Shown piece after piece: positions 42,021-50,656 of a stretch of 57,221 nucleotides of DNA (position 1 is the first letter of the stretch; each line of letters opens with the position of its first letter). The translations under genes were made by a program, and so were the position numbers. The stretch spans positions 1-57,221 of the forward strand of contig JAPPOW010000230.1 in assembly GCA_028817775.1 (NCBI GenBank), in the 5' to 3' direction. The stretch comes from Candidatus Melainabacteria bacterium (GTDB taxonomy: Bacteria > Cyanobacteriota > Vampirovibrionia > LMEP-6097). The notes below the pieces were generated by a model. The model saw nothing but the letters and a program-made list of their open reading frames with translations. It had not been told where the DNA came from and did not search any database.

Positions 42021-43295
42021 ATGCAAACCAAAGAACTAGCAAAATATTTTGGTGAATATGGCGGGCAATTCGTGCCAGAGACCTTGATGCCAGCTTTGGC
42101 TGAGCTTGAGATTTGCTACCTTGAAGCAATTGAAGATCAAGACTTCAAGGACCAACTTAATTACTATTTGCAAAACTATGTTGGTAGACCATCACCGCTT
42201 TATTACGCTGAATCTTTGACTAAACACTATGGCGGTGGCAGGATCTATCTCAAACGTGAGGATCTTAATCACACTGGCGCCCACAAAATTAATAACGCTA
42301 TTGGACAAGCTCTATTAGCCAAACGACTTGGCAAAAAATTAATCGTGGCAGAGACAGGAGCCGGACAGCATGGAGTCGCTACAGCTACAGCTTGTGCCTT
42401 GCTTGATTTAGAGTGCAAAGTATTTATGGGAGCCGAGGACATCAAGCGTCAAGCACCAAATGTCTATCGTATGGAACTACTGGGAGCCCAAGTGGTGCCA
42501 GTAGAATCAGGTTCACGTACACTTAAGGATGCGACATCAGAAGCGATTCGTTACTGGGTGACTAATGTAGTTTCCACTCACTATATTATTGGCAGTACTG
42601 TCGGTCCTCATCCTTATCCAACTTTAGTTAGAGACTTTCAAAGAATTATTGGAGACGAGGTCAAGCAGCAATTCTGGGAAGCTTATAGTCTGAGCTCAGG
42701 GCTTCATATGCAAGGCTTGCGAGCCCAAAGGGCTTGTCCGAAGTTGGCTGTAGCCAATGAGGACTCGCATAACGCAGCAGATGGAGCTATGAGCCCAGAC
42801 TATATTATTGCTTGTGTTGGTGGTGGCTCAAACGCTATGGGAATTTTCTATCCCTACCTTGAAGAAGCCCGCAAGCAAGAAACTAAATTGATTGCAATTG
42901 AAGCGGCTGGTGAAGGACTTGATGGCAAGCACGCAGCTTCAATCTCTAAAGGTAAGCCAGGAGTCTTGCACGGCTCCAAGAGTTACTTGCTGCAAGATGA
43001 GTTTGGGCAAATTCAAGAAGCTCACAGTATCTCTGCTGGGCTTGATTACCCGGGTATTGGTCCTGAGCATAGCTTTCTTAATGATGAAGGTTTAGTTGAT
43101 TACCAATCAATTACAGATAAAGAAGCGCTTGCTGCATTTAAATTACTTTGCAGGCTTGAAGGAATTATTCCAGCGCTAGAAAGTTCACATGCACTTGCTT
43201 ACTTGGAGAAACTTAAAACTAATCCAGATCAAACTATTGTGCTAAATCTCTCTGGTCGTGGTGATAAAGATCTCCAGCAAATATCAAACTGCTAG
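42021..43295 (+). CDS. trpB: Tryptophan synthase beta chain, with a repeat-derived insertion
   Basis: 424 residues; PLP enzyme that joins indole and serine. Motifs: YGGQFVPETLMPAL at the N-terminus, LNHTGAHKINNAIGQALLAK with the PLP lysine (about 90), ETGAGQHGVATA with the catalytic Glu (about 112), CVGGGSNAMG (about 268) and LSGRGDKD at the C-terminus. Between KQQFWEA and PDYIIACVGGGSN some 30-35 extra residues (GLRAQRACPKLAVANEDSHN and flanks) are translated from a family B element. All catalytic motifs remain, so the enzyme is probably active. No trpA is adjacent. Confidence 0.96.
   Translation: MQTKELAKYFGEYGGQFVPETLMPALAELEICYLEAIEDQDFKDQLNYYLQNYVGRPSPLYYAESLTKHYGGGRIYLKREDLNHTGAHKINNAIGQALLAKRLGKKLIVAETGAGQHGVATATACALLDLECKVFMGAEDIKRQAPNVYRMELLGAQVVPVESGSRTLKDATSEAIRYWVTNVVSTHYIIGSTVGPHPYPTLVRDFQRIIGDEVKQQFWEAYSLSSGLHMQGLRAQRACPKLAVANEDSHNAADGAMSPDYIIACVGGGSNAMGIFYPYLEEARKQETKLIAIEAAGEGLDGKHAASISKGKPGVLHGSKSYLLQDEFGQIQEAHSISAGLDYPGIGPEHSFLNDEGLVDYQSITDKEALAAFKLLCRLEGIIPALESSHALAYLEKLKTNPDQTIVLNLSGRGDKDLQQISNC
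42688..42800. repeat. Family B element inside trpB
   Basis: Core CAAGGCTTGCGAGCCC ... GTCCGAAGTTGGCTGTAGCC ... GACTCGCATAACGCAG. Outer arms, starting GTCTGAGCTCAGGGCTTC and ending GAGCTATGAGCCCAGAC, pair over 23 positions with about five mismatches. It is fully open in the trpB frame. Confidence 0.85.
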
Positions 43296-43300
43296 GAGCA

Positions 43301-43921
43301 CTATGATTCTGATGCTGCTCGTTCGGCAAGTCGCCGCTTAGTGGCTTCAACCACAGCTTTACTTATGGCTCTATTCTCTCTCATTAATAATTTCCAGTCT
43401 TGTTCACTTAAATATTGTTCGAAACAATCTGCTATTGAATAAGCAAGCTTGTAATCTTGGTGTTTCAAACCTAGACCAGGCTTGCGGAAGGACTTACCTT
43501 CTTCATCAATAAAGCTAATAGTAAATTCTTTATCTGTATTTTTGGTTGGTCTGAGTCGGTGCGTGCAGTGGATTAAGATTTTCTCGGGTTTTCTACTCAG
43601 TCCTAAGTCTGCAATTTGCTCGTCTGATAAACCAAGGTAAATAACTGCTCTGATTTTTTTATCATTATTATCAACATTTACTAGCTTGCAGCTCTCAACA
43701 TTAGCAGGAGCGTTTAATACAATCTCTCTAATATGGTTGAGCAGTCTTAAAGTTTTCTGCCTTCTTTCTTGAGCTTTGGCTGTTGCTGCCAATGCCTTGG
43801 CACGAGAACCCGTGCCATCGTTCTTGGTTACTGGCTGAGCGAGTTCAACAAAATCAAATTTTCTAGCTCGATTTTTACCGAGACCTCTACCAGTAGGTCT
43901 GCCAACATGTACTACCTTCAA
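43301..43921 (-). CDS. Hypothetical protein
   Basis: 206 residues from a TTG start (KVVHVGRPTGRGLGKNRARK). Basic N-terminus; central beta-like segment (KKIRAVIYLGLSDEQIADLG) and helical C-terminus. No family is recognised. It is convergent with trpB, five bases apart. Confidence 0.55.
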   Translation of the reverse strand: MKVVHVGRPTGRGLGKNRARKFDFVELAQPVTKNDGTGSRAKALAATAKAQERRQKTLRLLNHIREIVLNAPANVESCKLVNVDNNDKKIRAVIYLGLSDEQIADLGLSRKPEKILIHCTHRLRPTKNTDKEFTISFIDEEGKSFRKPGLGLKHQDYKLAYSIADCFEQYLSEQDWKLLMRENRAISKAVVEATKRRLAERAASES

Positions 43922-44065
43922 AGATTAAGCTCCATATTTCAACCGGGATGGGTGTTATTGTAACATGGGGCTGTGCTAGTTTATAGCTAGGAGACCAATG
44001 CTGCAGAATTGTTGATGATCAATACAGGTTGCACTATGGTTTATTATTAAGCTACCATTGGGTTT

Positions 44066-44773
44066 ATGTTAATCAATCAAGATTCTAGTACCTGGACAGC
44101 CATGCAGGCTGGTAGAAGGAAAAGAAAGTCACATCGCAAGCCTGGCTTTAATCCACCTAAGCCATTAGTGATGCCAAGAAGTGCCAGAGAAGCTGATTTA
44201 GTAGCAGCTTCAAAGCCAGTTGCTAAAACTCAAAAAGCTAGTGCTCCAGCTTTGAAACCTGACCCTGAAGATATTTTTTACTTTGGTTATCCAGCTCACT
44301 TTATTTACGAGAACTTAACTACTTGGGATTTAACAGAAGTAGGTGCCGAAAATATTAATAGATTGGGCTTTGAGAAACCACATGCCTTTTTTGACTCTTT
44401 GGGGGCAGTTTTGCGAAGGTCTGAGCAACCACCTTTGATAATTTATAGTGCATTTGGGGATCATAATGTTGCAAGTTTCCAACGAAACTTTGATGGTCCT
44501 TTTGGCTTGTCCCTGCCAGATAGTCTTTCAAGTGCCTACTCAACAAGTGGCTTTCTTGAGCTTTTGAACGAATTTTGTGAGAGAGAAAATATTCCAGAAG
44601 CACAGAGACCTTTTGTTTATATCATGGACTATTATGATGGGGCACTTGGTAAGGATAAAGAAATGAAAGCAGCTTATCCTAGAACTTTAGATATTGAAAA
44701 TACTGGTGATACAGAGATTTTTGGACATGCCAAAGATGCGGTCTTAAGTTATAGAGCGGCAATCAAACAATAA
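44066..44773 (+). CDS. Hypothetical protein
   Basis: 235 residues. A basic N-terminus (GRRKRKSHRKPGF) is followed from about 70 by a folded domain (EDIFYFGYPAHFIYENLTTW; PPLIIYSAFGDHNVASFQRN; PFVYIMDYYDGALGKDKEM). No family is recognised. A perfect-stem terminator follows immediately. Confidence 0.6.
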   Translation: MLINQDSSTWTAMQAGRRKRKSHRKPGFNPPKPLVMPRSAREADLVAASKPVAKTQKASAPALKPDPEDIFYFGYPAHFIYENLTTWDLTEVGAENINRLGFEKPHAFFDSLGAVLRRSEQPPLIIYSAFGDHNVASFQRNFDGPFGLSLPDSLSSAYSTSGFLELLNEFCERENIPEAQRPFVYIMDYYDGALGKDKEMKAAYPRTLDIENTGDTEIFGHAKDAVLSYRAAIKQ

Positions 44774-44798
44774 AAAGAGCGGTCATTGACCGCTCTTT
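44774..44798. terminator. Intrinsic terminator, likely bidirectional
   Basis: AAAGAGCGGTCA / TGACCGCTCTTT, a perfect 12-bp stem with A-rich and T-rich flanks. It separates the plus-strand unknown gene from the minus-strand flagellar genes. Confidence 0.75.
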
Positions 44799-44852
44799 AT
44801 CCCACTTAGGTTAAGCTTAGAGTAATACTCCACAAGAATCCCCTCATTAAGC

Positions 44853-46352
44853 TTATCCTAGGTTAATTAATGTCTGAAGGACGTCATCAGATCTCTGAAC
44901 TGTTGTTGCATTGAACTGAAGACCTCTTTGGAAGGCAATCAATTCAGCGAACTCATCAGCGATGTTAACGTTTGATGACTCAAGTGCACCAGAAACAATC
45001 TGAGTAGCATTGATTGATCTTGCGTTTCTGTTAAACGGACCATCAATTACAGATGTAGCCGCTAGACCAGAGTTAGCAGTTTGTTGGAATCTATTTGCAC
45101 CAATAGACTTAAGACCATCCGGGTTAATGAAGTTACTCATTAGTAATCTAGCAATCTTGAGTTCCTCTGATCCAGGACCAATGATTGAGATAGTACCATT
45201 GGAAGAGATTGTGAAACTATTAGTTTCTCTCTCTAATGCTGAATCTTGGTCATACAAGAAATTAGGAATCTTGATTGATGAATATAAATCAGAAACATCT
45301 GCAACTTTCATATGTTCAAAGTCATCATTACCAACAGTAATATTAGAGCCAACTTGGGTTGTTGCTGCTGCACCTGAGAAAACCATTGTGTCACTAGTCT
45401 GAGTAGTAGAATCGTACTCAATATTAGCGAATGCATCTTCAAGTGAGTCAACACCAGGTTCTAATCTGATTCTCATTTGCAACTTGTCATCTGAACCATT
45501 GGTCATTTCAAATGAAAGTACACCATCTAGAATTGAAGCATTAGTATCAATTGCTGCAGTGAACAAGTCATCTGAAGTACCACCATTGGCATCATCGAAA
45601 GTAAAGAGTAATTTGTTGTCGTCTCGTCTAGAGATTGTCAAATCACCTGGAGTACCAGTTGTCACACCAGTGTTCTCATCGATTAAACCACCACGGATAC
45701 TAAGTTCTTGAAGTACTCCAGCAGTAAATGCAGGGGTAGAACCAGTAACGTTGGTAACAGTTGGAGTAGGAAGAGCTAAGTTAGGTGCACTCAAACCATT
45801 GTTTGGATACATGGTTGGGCTACCAGCCGGACCAATTGTTTGGTCTGTGTGGAAAGTGATTGCACTATAACCACTGATAGATTTTACTTTCTCTGTTGCA
45901 TGGTCATAGAGAGTTGCTGCCATAACTTTGGCACCATCTGCTGTAACCAAGTTTCCATCAGCGTCTAGAAGGAAGTGACCATCACGAGTATACTCTGGGT
46001 TGAGGATCTCGTTGGTTCCATCTGGAGTTGATGCCGAGATTACAAAGAAACCGTTTCCTGAAATTGCAAGGTCAGTTACGTTTCCTGTTTGTTTTAGTGA
46101 ACCTTGTGAGAATACCGAGTTGATATCACTCAAAGTTAAACCTGTACCAATTTGGCCTGGGTTCTTACCACCTTTAATGATAGATGGCGCTGAAGCATTT
46201 GATAGTGTACTGCTAACTGCTTCTGAAAAGTGTACTCTGGAGCCTTTGAAGCCGGTCGTGTTGACGTTGGCGATATTGTTTGCAATGACTGAGATCGCAT
46301 TCTGTTGCGTACTCAGGGCCCCTGCTCCTGTAAATAACGATGGGATTGGCAT
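44853..46352 (-). CDS. flgE: Flagellar hook protein FlgE
   Basis: 499 residues. The N-terminal rod-type motif (SLFTGAGALSTQQNAISVIANNIANVNTTGFKGSRV, here given by its key NNIANVNTTGFKGSR) and the C-terminal helix SSNVNIADEFAELIAFQRGLQ are the conserved D0 parts of hook/rod axial proteins. The middle (about 90-390) is the surface-exposed variable region with FlgE-like DLAISGNGFFVIS and TRDGHFLLDADG. Length fits FlgE rather than FlgF/G. AAAGGAG lies before the ATG, a strong Shine-Dalgarno site. The second gene of a flagellar pair. Confidence 0.92.
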   Translation of the reverse strand: MPIPSLFTGAGALSTQQNAISVIANNIANVNTTGFKGSRVHFSEAVSSTLSNASAPSIIKGGKNPGQIGTGLTLSDINSVFSQGSLKQTGNVTDLAISGNGFFVISASTPDGTNEILNPEYTRDGHFLLDADGNLVTADGAKVMAATLYDHATEKVKSISGYSAITFHTDQTIGPAGSPTMYPNNGLSAPNLALPTPTVTNVTGSTPAFTAGVLQELSIRGGLIDENTGVTTGTPGDLTISRRDDNKLLFTFDDANGGTSDDLFTAAIDTNASILDGVLSFEMTNGSDDKLQMRIRLEPGVDSLEDAFANIEYDSTTQTSDTMVFSGAAATTQVGSNITVGNDDFEHMKVADVSDLYSSIKIPNFLYDQDSALERETNSFTISSNGTISIIGPGSEELKIARLLMSNFINPDGLKSIGANRFQQTANSGLAATSVIDGPFNRNARSINATQIVSGALESSNVNIADEFAELIAFQRGLQFNATTVQRSDDVLQTLINLG

Positions 46353-46364
46353 TTATTTTCTCCT

Positions 46365-47138
46365 TTATCTACCCAATGCTAATGTGGCTTCCAGTAATTC
46401 ATTAGCTGTTTGAGTAACCCTAGATACCGACTGGAATGATCTTTGGTATGCGATCAAGTCAACCATGTTGGCACTTAGGTCTGCGTTCGACGCCTCTAAT
46501 GCTCCAGACACAACTTGGGTTGCAGCAGTACCTGAACCCAACTCTTCTGCCGAGGAGTATTGAGGTGTTCCTGAATTGAGTGTTTCTCGATATTGGCTGT
46601 TGCCAATTGGTTCAAGCGCTTGATCATTTGCAAAACTCGCGAGTTGCAATTGAGCCAAGACTTGGAATGAGTCATCTCCCGATTCAAGAATTCTTATTTC
46701 ACCAGCCTGGGTGACTTCCATTGATTCGGTGGTGACAGGTAGTAGGATCTTAGATCCGCCTGAAGACAGTACGTAGTTGCCGTTTGCATCTACTAGTGCT
46801 CTCTCACCATCGAAGCTGAAATGACCTGATCTTGTGTAGATCACGTCACCAGTGGTGCTTTGTAAAGTAAAGAAACCTTTGCCTGTTAGTGCAAGGTCGG
46901 TAATTTGATTTGATGTTTTCAAGCTACCTTGGTTAAAGTTTGGTCTGATTGCTGCCACTGCAGCACCAGCGTATTGAGGATACTGACCGCTGCCTCTGCC
47001 TACTACACTTGAGAACTGTACTTTTTTCTCTTTGTAAGCGGTGGTATTAGTGTTAGCGATATTGTGTGCAACTACATCAATGGCAGATTGCATGCCTTTC
47101 ATTGTTGATGCGGATGATTTTAGTGCGCTAATTGACAT
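46365..47138 (-). CDS. Flagellar hook-basal body protein, FlgF/FlgG type
   Basis: 257 residues with the same D0 ends: MQSAIDVVAHNIANTNTTAY and ASNADLSANMVDLIAYQRSF, plus DLALTGKGFFTLQ and TRSGHFSFDGERALVDANGN. This short form matches rod proteins FlgF/FlgG; a minimal hook protein is also possible. TAAGGAG precedes the ATG. Twelve bases separate it from flgE, so the pair is an operon. No chaperone, hook-cap or length-control gene is adjacent. Confidence 0.88.
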   Translation of the reverse strand: MSISALKSSASTMKGMQSAIDVVAHNIANTNTTAYKEKKVQFSSVVGRGSGQYPQYAGAAVAAIRPNFNQGSLKTSNQITDLALTGKGFFTLQSTTGDVIYTRSGHFSFDGERALVDANGNYVLSSGGSKILLPVTTESMEVTQAGEIRILESGDDSFQVLAQLQLASFANDQALEPIGNSQYRETLNSGTPQYSSAEELGSGTAATQVVSGALEASNADLSANMVDLIAYQRSFQSVSRVTQTANELLEATLALGR

Positions 47139-47291
47139 AGTATCTCCTTAAGCTTTTTCGCTTAGTGTCATTATCTGCAAATAAGTCTTTTTTTGAACTT
47201 AGGCCTTTGGGGTATTTAGCTTCAATTAGATGGCCTAATTTCTTGATAAATACCGGATTTTAGTCCTCCGGCCTATAGTTTGTAGTTGATT

Positions 47292-49205
47292 CTAGTTAAT
47301 TTGGAGGGGAATACGTGCCAAAATTGCCCCGCAACCTAGAGCTAGAAGCCAGGAGCTGAGCCAGATTGCCATCGCAGATTTGAAGTTTTGTTCTTTGATC
47401 ATGACGGCCACAGTAGCGATACATGGCACGAATAAAGTAAGCACCGTGCAGGCTGTAACCAGCTGGCTGGCGCTCATTGGGATATCCATCAAACCAAAGG
47501 CACCAAAATCTCGGCGTACCATACCCAAAATAAAGCTAATTGCTACTTCTTTAGGTAGCAAGAGTACCTGGCTGATAACAGGTTCACTTATTTCTACTAT
47601 CCAGCTTAGTAGCCCAGTAACTTGCAGGAAACTCACTACGGCAGCAGCTATGAAGAAGGCTGGAGTAGCCTCGTCAAGAAATATCTTTGATCTAACTATA
47701 GTTTTGGAGAAAATATTGCTCAGCCTTGGAATTCTCAGTGGTGGAATATCAGAGATAAACTGCCCACAATCACCTGGCAAGACTTTATTTAAGATGCTAC
47801 CGGTTGCAATGAAGACAATAGTGAGAGTACCAGCCCAAATGAGCCATGGAGTGATGCCACCAATATTAGAGAGTAAGCCTTGAATTACTCCTAATTGAGC
47901 CGAGCAGGGGATGGTTAAACCAAGCAATGCCATGGTGATTAGTTTTTCTTTTTTGTTATTGAGCAGGCGGGTGGTTACTGTTGCCATGGTGACACAGCCG
48001 CCACCAAGAATAAGTGGGATGATAGCTCTACCATTCATGCCTAATTTAGAAAGAATGCCATCTACTAGTACAGCTAGGCGCGGTAGGTAGCCGCTATCTT
48101 CAAGCATGGCTAACCCAAAGTAGAAACCTAAAACTAGTGGCATCAATAAACCATATAAGTAAGTGATTGTTAAAGTAAGTAGACCGTAGTCACCAGCAAG
48201 CATTGTGCCAATAGCAGCACTAGGATTGTCAAAGAGTAAATTGCCACTTGGCTCTTTAATGACAGGCAAGATTTGGCTTACTAGTTTGGTAATTAATGGA
48301 TTAAAGTGAGCATTGAAGACTGAGTTTTCGAGAAGATCAACCACTGTGCCAGCTACAAAAATTCCAAGAAACTGAAACAAGAAAGTATAGAGAATAACGA
48401 TTGCTGCAATTGAACCAATAACTGGGTTGAGTAGTAATTTACCGATCAGGGTACGTTTAGAAAATTTGCTTTGACTAACTACTTTAGCGACTAAATCATT
48501 AACTTGCTCACGGCGGATTTGATAAATATCTTCGCGGGCTTTATCACTTGAGTTTTCAGCAGCAAGCAGAGCTTCAAATCTAGTTGGCATCTCATCGTAG
48601 TATTGAGTAATTTGAGCGTCTATCTCTGCTGAGATCGTGCCTACTTTAAACTGTGCTAGTTTTGCTTTTTTGTTTTGTACTGCGTTGAGGAGAGCTTGTT
48701 TTAATTCAGCTAAACCTTCGCCATCAATAGCAACCGCTTCAATAATGTCTAAACCTAGTTCTTGAGAGAGTTTCTTTGTATCAATCTCAACTTTACGGAT
48801 GCGCGCCTCATCGCACTGATTGAGAACAATTAGCATTGGTTTACCCAGGTCAGCTAATTGCTTGGTCAAGAAGAGATCCCGGCTGAGGCTGATACTTGAG
48901 ACTACATTGATAATAAGGTTGGCTGAATCTAAGCAGTCGCGGGTGGCAATTTCTTCATCATTGAGAGTGGAGATACCATAGACTCCTGGGCTATCAACTA
49001 ATTTAAGTTTGTAATCCTCAAGTCCAAAATCTCTAGCTTCAGTATCACTGACACTAAGATCAGCAGAACTAATTTCAATAGTGGTACCAGGATAGTTGCT
49101 GACATCAACATAGACACCAGTAAGGTAATTAAAGATGACAGACTTACCCACATTGGGGTTACCGACTAGAGCTATATTGATGGTTTTAGTTTTTAGCTCT
49201 GGCAT
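47292..49205 (-). CDS. feoB: Ferrous iron transporter FeoB
   Basis: 637 residues. N-terminal G-protein domain with GNPNVGKS (about 16), YPGTT, DSPGVY (about 69) and NQCD (about 127, in place of NKxD), a helical regulator domain, then a membrane part with two Gate regions and LFVPCIATVAV (Cys in the pore region, about 600). It is shorter than E. coli FeoB (773), mostly by shorter loops. It overlaps feoA by 13 bases and is presumably controlled by the Fur-like box upstream of feoA. Confidence 0.97.
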   Translation of the reverse strand: MPELKTKTINIALVGNPNVGKSVIFNYLTGVYVDVSNYPGTTIEISSADLSVSDTEARDFGLEDYKLKLVDSPGVYGISTLNDEEIATRDCLDSANLIINVVSSISLSRDLFLTKQLADLGKPMLIVLNQCDEARIRKVEIDTKKLSQELGLDIIEAVAIDGEGLAELKQALLNAVQNKKAKLAQFKVGTISAEIDAQITQYYDEMPTRFEALLAAENSSDKAREDIYQIRREQVNDLVAKVVSQSKFSKRTLIGKLLLNPVIGSIAAIVILYTFLFQFLGIFVAGTVVDLLENSVFNAHFNPLITKLVSQILPVIKEPSGNLLFDNPSAAIGTMLAGDYGLLTLTITYLYGLLMPLVLGFYFGLAMLEDSGYLPRLAVLVDGILSKLGMNGRAIIPLILGGGCVTMATVTTRLLNNKKEKLITMALLGLTIPCSAQLGVIQGLLSNIGGITPWLIWAGTLTIVFIATGSILNKVLPGDCGQFISDIPPLRIPRLSNIFSKTIVRSKIFLDEATPAFFIAAAVVSFLQVTGLLSWIVEISEPVISQVLLLPKEVAISFILGMVRRDFGAFGLMDIPMSASQLVTACTVLTLFVPCIATVAVMIKEQNFKSAMAIWLSSWLLALGCGAILARIPLQIN

Positions 49206-49414
49206 ATCTCCACCTTGATTTGCGCTGCTTGTTTATCCCCGATGGCTATTTCTTGTAGATCTTTGAGCAAGACTACTGGTCCAGCTGGGATTTTGGATGC
49301 GCAGCAAACCTGATCACCTTCACAAATCCCTATCCTTATAAGTTTTGCTTTGAGTTCACTTGGTAATTTGAGGATTTTGAGGCATTGGCCTGTTTTGGCT
49401 TGGTTTAACAACAT
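49193..49414 (-). CDS. feoA: FeoA, small SH3-like partner of FeoB
   Basis: 73 residues, the FeoA fold: LKILKLPSELKAKLIRIGIC then GDQVCCASKIPAGPVVLLKD. It binds FeoB and is needed for Fe(II) uptake in many species. ATG 49414 lies five bases from a Fur-box-like dyad. First gene of the feoAB operon. Confidence 0.92.
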   Translation of the reverse strand: MLLNQAKTGQCLKILKLPSELKAKLIRIGICEGDQVCCASKIPAGPVVLLKDLQEIAIGDKQAAQIKVEICQS

Positions 49415-49419
49415 TTATA

Positions 49420-49434
49420 TGAGAATTGTTCTCA
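49420..49434. promoter_or_regulatory. Fur-box-like operator of feoAB
   Basis: TGAGAAT-T-GTTCTCA, a 7-1-7 dyad with one mismatch, matching the Fur box pattern. The extended -10 TGC-TATATT (49446-49438) places the transcription start within the box, as expected for iron-dependent repression. Confidence 0.7.
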
Positions 49435-49437
49435 TTA

Positions 49438-49446
49438 AATATAGCA
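49438..49446 (-). promoter_or_regulatory. Extended -10 box (TGCTATATT) of feoAB
   Basis: Directly upstream of the Fur-like dyad on the minus strand. Confidence 0.45.
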
Positions 49447-49474
49447 CTTCCCCTTATCTTAGAGCATGGTTTAA

Positions 49475-49913
49475 ATAATTCTTGCTTATCTTTAGTTTTG
49501 TAATTCAGCTGAGACATATAGTTGCTCTATTAGAAAAGTTTCTCCGAATATCAGACAAATTGCTTCCCATTCGGCGCAGCTGCTATCACAAAGTTATTGT
49601 TGTTTTGCTTTGCAAAACGAAAAGGCAACGTGAATCCGATATGAGAAGCAATTGTCTGAATTCTCCAAAACTTTTCTTAGACCCCAGCAGATTCTCTTTT
49701 CGCGAGTCTCAAGAAGCGGGCACAAAACAATTTCTCGGAGAAAACATTTGCAGGAAAATCAATACTAGCAAGATCGAAGATCTTGCCCATTTTCCGAAAC
49801 CGTTTTTCCGAAAATTCGTTTTGTGCTAAGCTTCGGACTGTTTCGCGATATGGTCGGAAGATCCTGACGTCGCAAAGCTCCTCAGGATGACCATCAAAAT
49901 AAGCAAGAATTAT
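49475..49913. repeat. 439-nt non-coding element built of nested inverted repeats
   Basis: This fills most of the 567-base gap between feoA and nusB. Outer ends ATAATTCTTGCTTAT / ATAAGCAAGAATTAT are perfect 15-bp inverted copies. Inside, TCAGACAAATTGCTTCCCAT pairs loosely with the later ATGAGAAGCAATTGTCTGA, and GCACAAAACAATTTCTCGG pairs with TTTTCCGAAAATTCGTTTTG and its GTGC edge. A family A half-unit lies at the right end. An open frame across it has no protein-like features. It may be a compound mobile repeat or a structured RNA. Confidence 0.75.
49860..49891. repeat. Family A half-unit repeat
   Basis: GATCCTGACGTCGC ... GCTCCTCAGGATGAC, nested at the right end of the 439-nt element. Confidence 0.8.
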
Positions 49914-49981
49914 CTAGGTTTTTAGCTGAAAACTAGATTTAATTAAAGCTTTATATAATTCGTCAAGACAAGCAAGCTAGA

Positions 49982-50656
49982 ATGATGGCAATGGAAAAGC
50001 GCAGCGCGGCTCGTGAGTTAGCATTTCTTGCTTTGTTCCAACTCCCGCAGAAATCTGAAAACATAAATATCGACAAACTCTCAAAAATGGACCTTGACGC
50101 CATTTGTTTGTCAGCGATTCGCACCTTGGCTGATCACAGCAAGGACAATATCAAGTCTGCTGAAGCTTTCTTTATTAAAGCTGAGCGTGCCGTGATGGAA
50201 CACCAAGTTAATCACGAGGCTAATGAAGCACTAGATGAAGCGACTCGTTCAGTTGAACTACCGCAGACTGAAGATTTTATAGAACATTTGAATAATTGTT
50301 ACCAAGCAATTGCGCTGATGCGTGAGGGCTTGCAGCTGCCTGAAGTTTATTGGCACTACCATGATGAAGCTACCAAAGAATTTGCACTTGATTTGATTTT
50401 TAAATATGTCAACAATCGTGAGGAAGTTGCAAGCTTGATCAAAGATGTCTCTAAATCATGGAAGGCAGAGCGTATCCAGAAGACTGAGCGTAAATTAATT
50501 GAACTTGGTATTACTGAGCTTGTGGCTTCTGATTTAGCTCACTCAGTAGTGGTTTCCGAAACTATTAAACTAGCTAATAAATATTCAACTGAAGAAGGTA
50601 TCAAATTTATCAATGGTATCTTGGCTGATGTGATTAAGATTCTTCAGGATCACTAG
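49982..50656 (+). CDS. nusB: Transcription antitermination factor NusB
   Basis: 224 residues, longer than the usual ~140-150. The N-terminus SAARELAFLALFQLP and the C-terminal RIQKTERKLIELGITELVAS with TIKLANKYSTEEGIKFINGIL are NusB. About 70 extra residues lie between the two halves (roughly 40-125), helical and acidic, comparable to longer NusB proteins of cyanobacteria-like lineages. It binds boxA RNA with NusE. The start could be any of the Met codons at 49982, 49985 or 49991. It overlaps the convergent next gene by 23 bases. Confidence 0.9.
   Translation: MMAMEKRSAARELAFLALFQLPQKSENINIDKLSKMDLDAICLSAIRTLADHSKDNIKSAEAFFIKAERAVMEHQVNHEANEALDEATRSVELPQTEDFIEHLNNCYQAIALMREGLQLPEVYWHYHDEATKEFALDLIFKYVNNREEVASLIKDVSKSWKAERIQKTERKLIELGITELVASDLAHSVVVSETIKLANKYSTEEGIKFINGILADVIKILQDH

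Noticed and set aside
47252..47270. CCGGATTTTAGTCCTCCGG hairpin as the feoB terminator
   Set aside because: Only a 5-bp stem with no T-run; too weak to call.
49482..49829. 115-codon plus-strand open frame between feoA and nusB
   Set aside because: It runs through nested inverted repeats, has no family-like motif, and its composition follows the repeats, not neighbouring genes.
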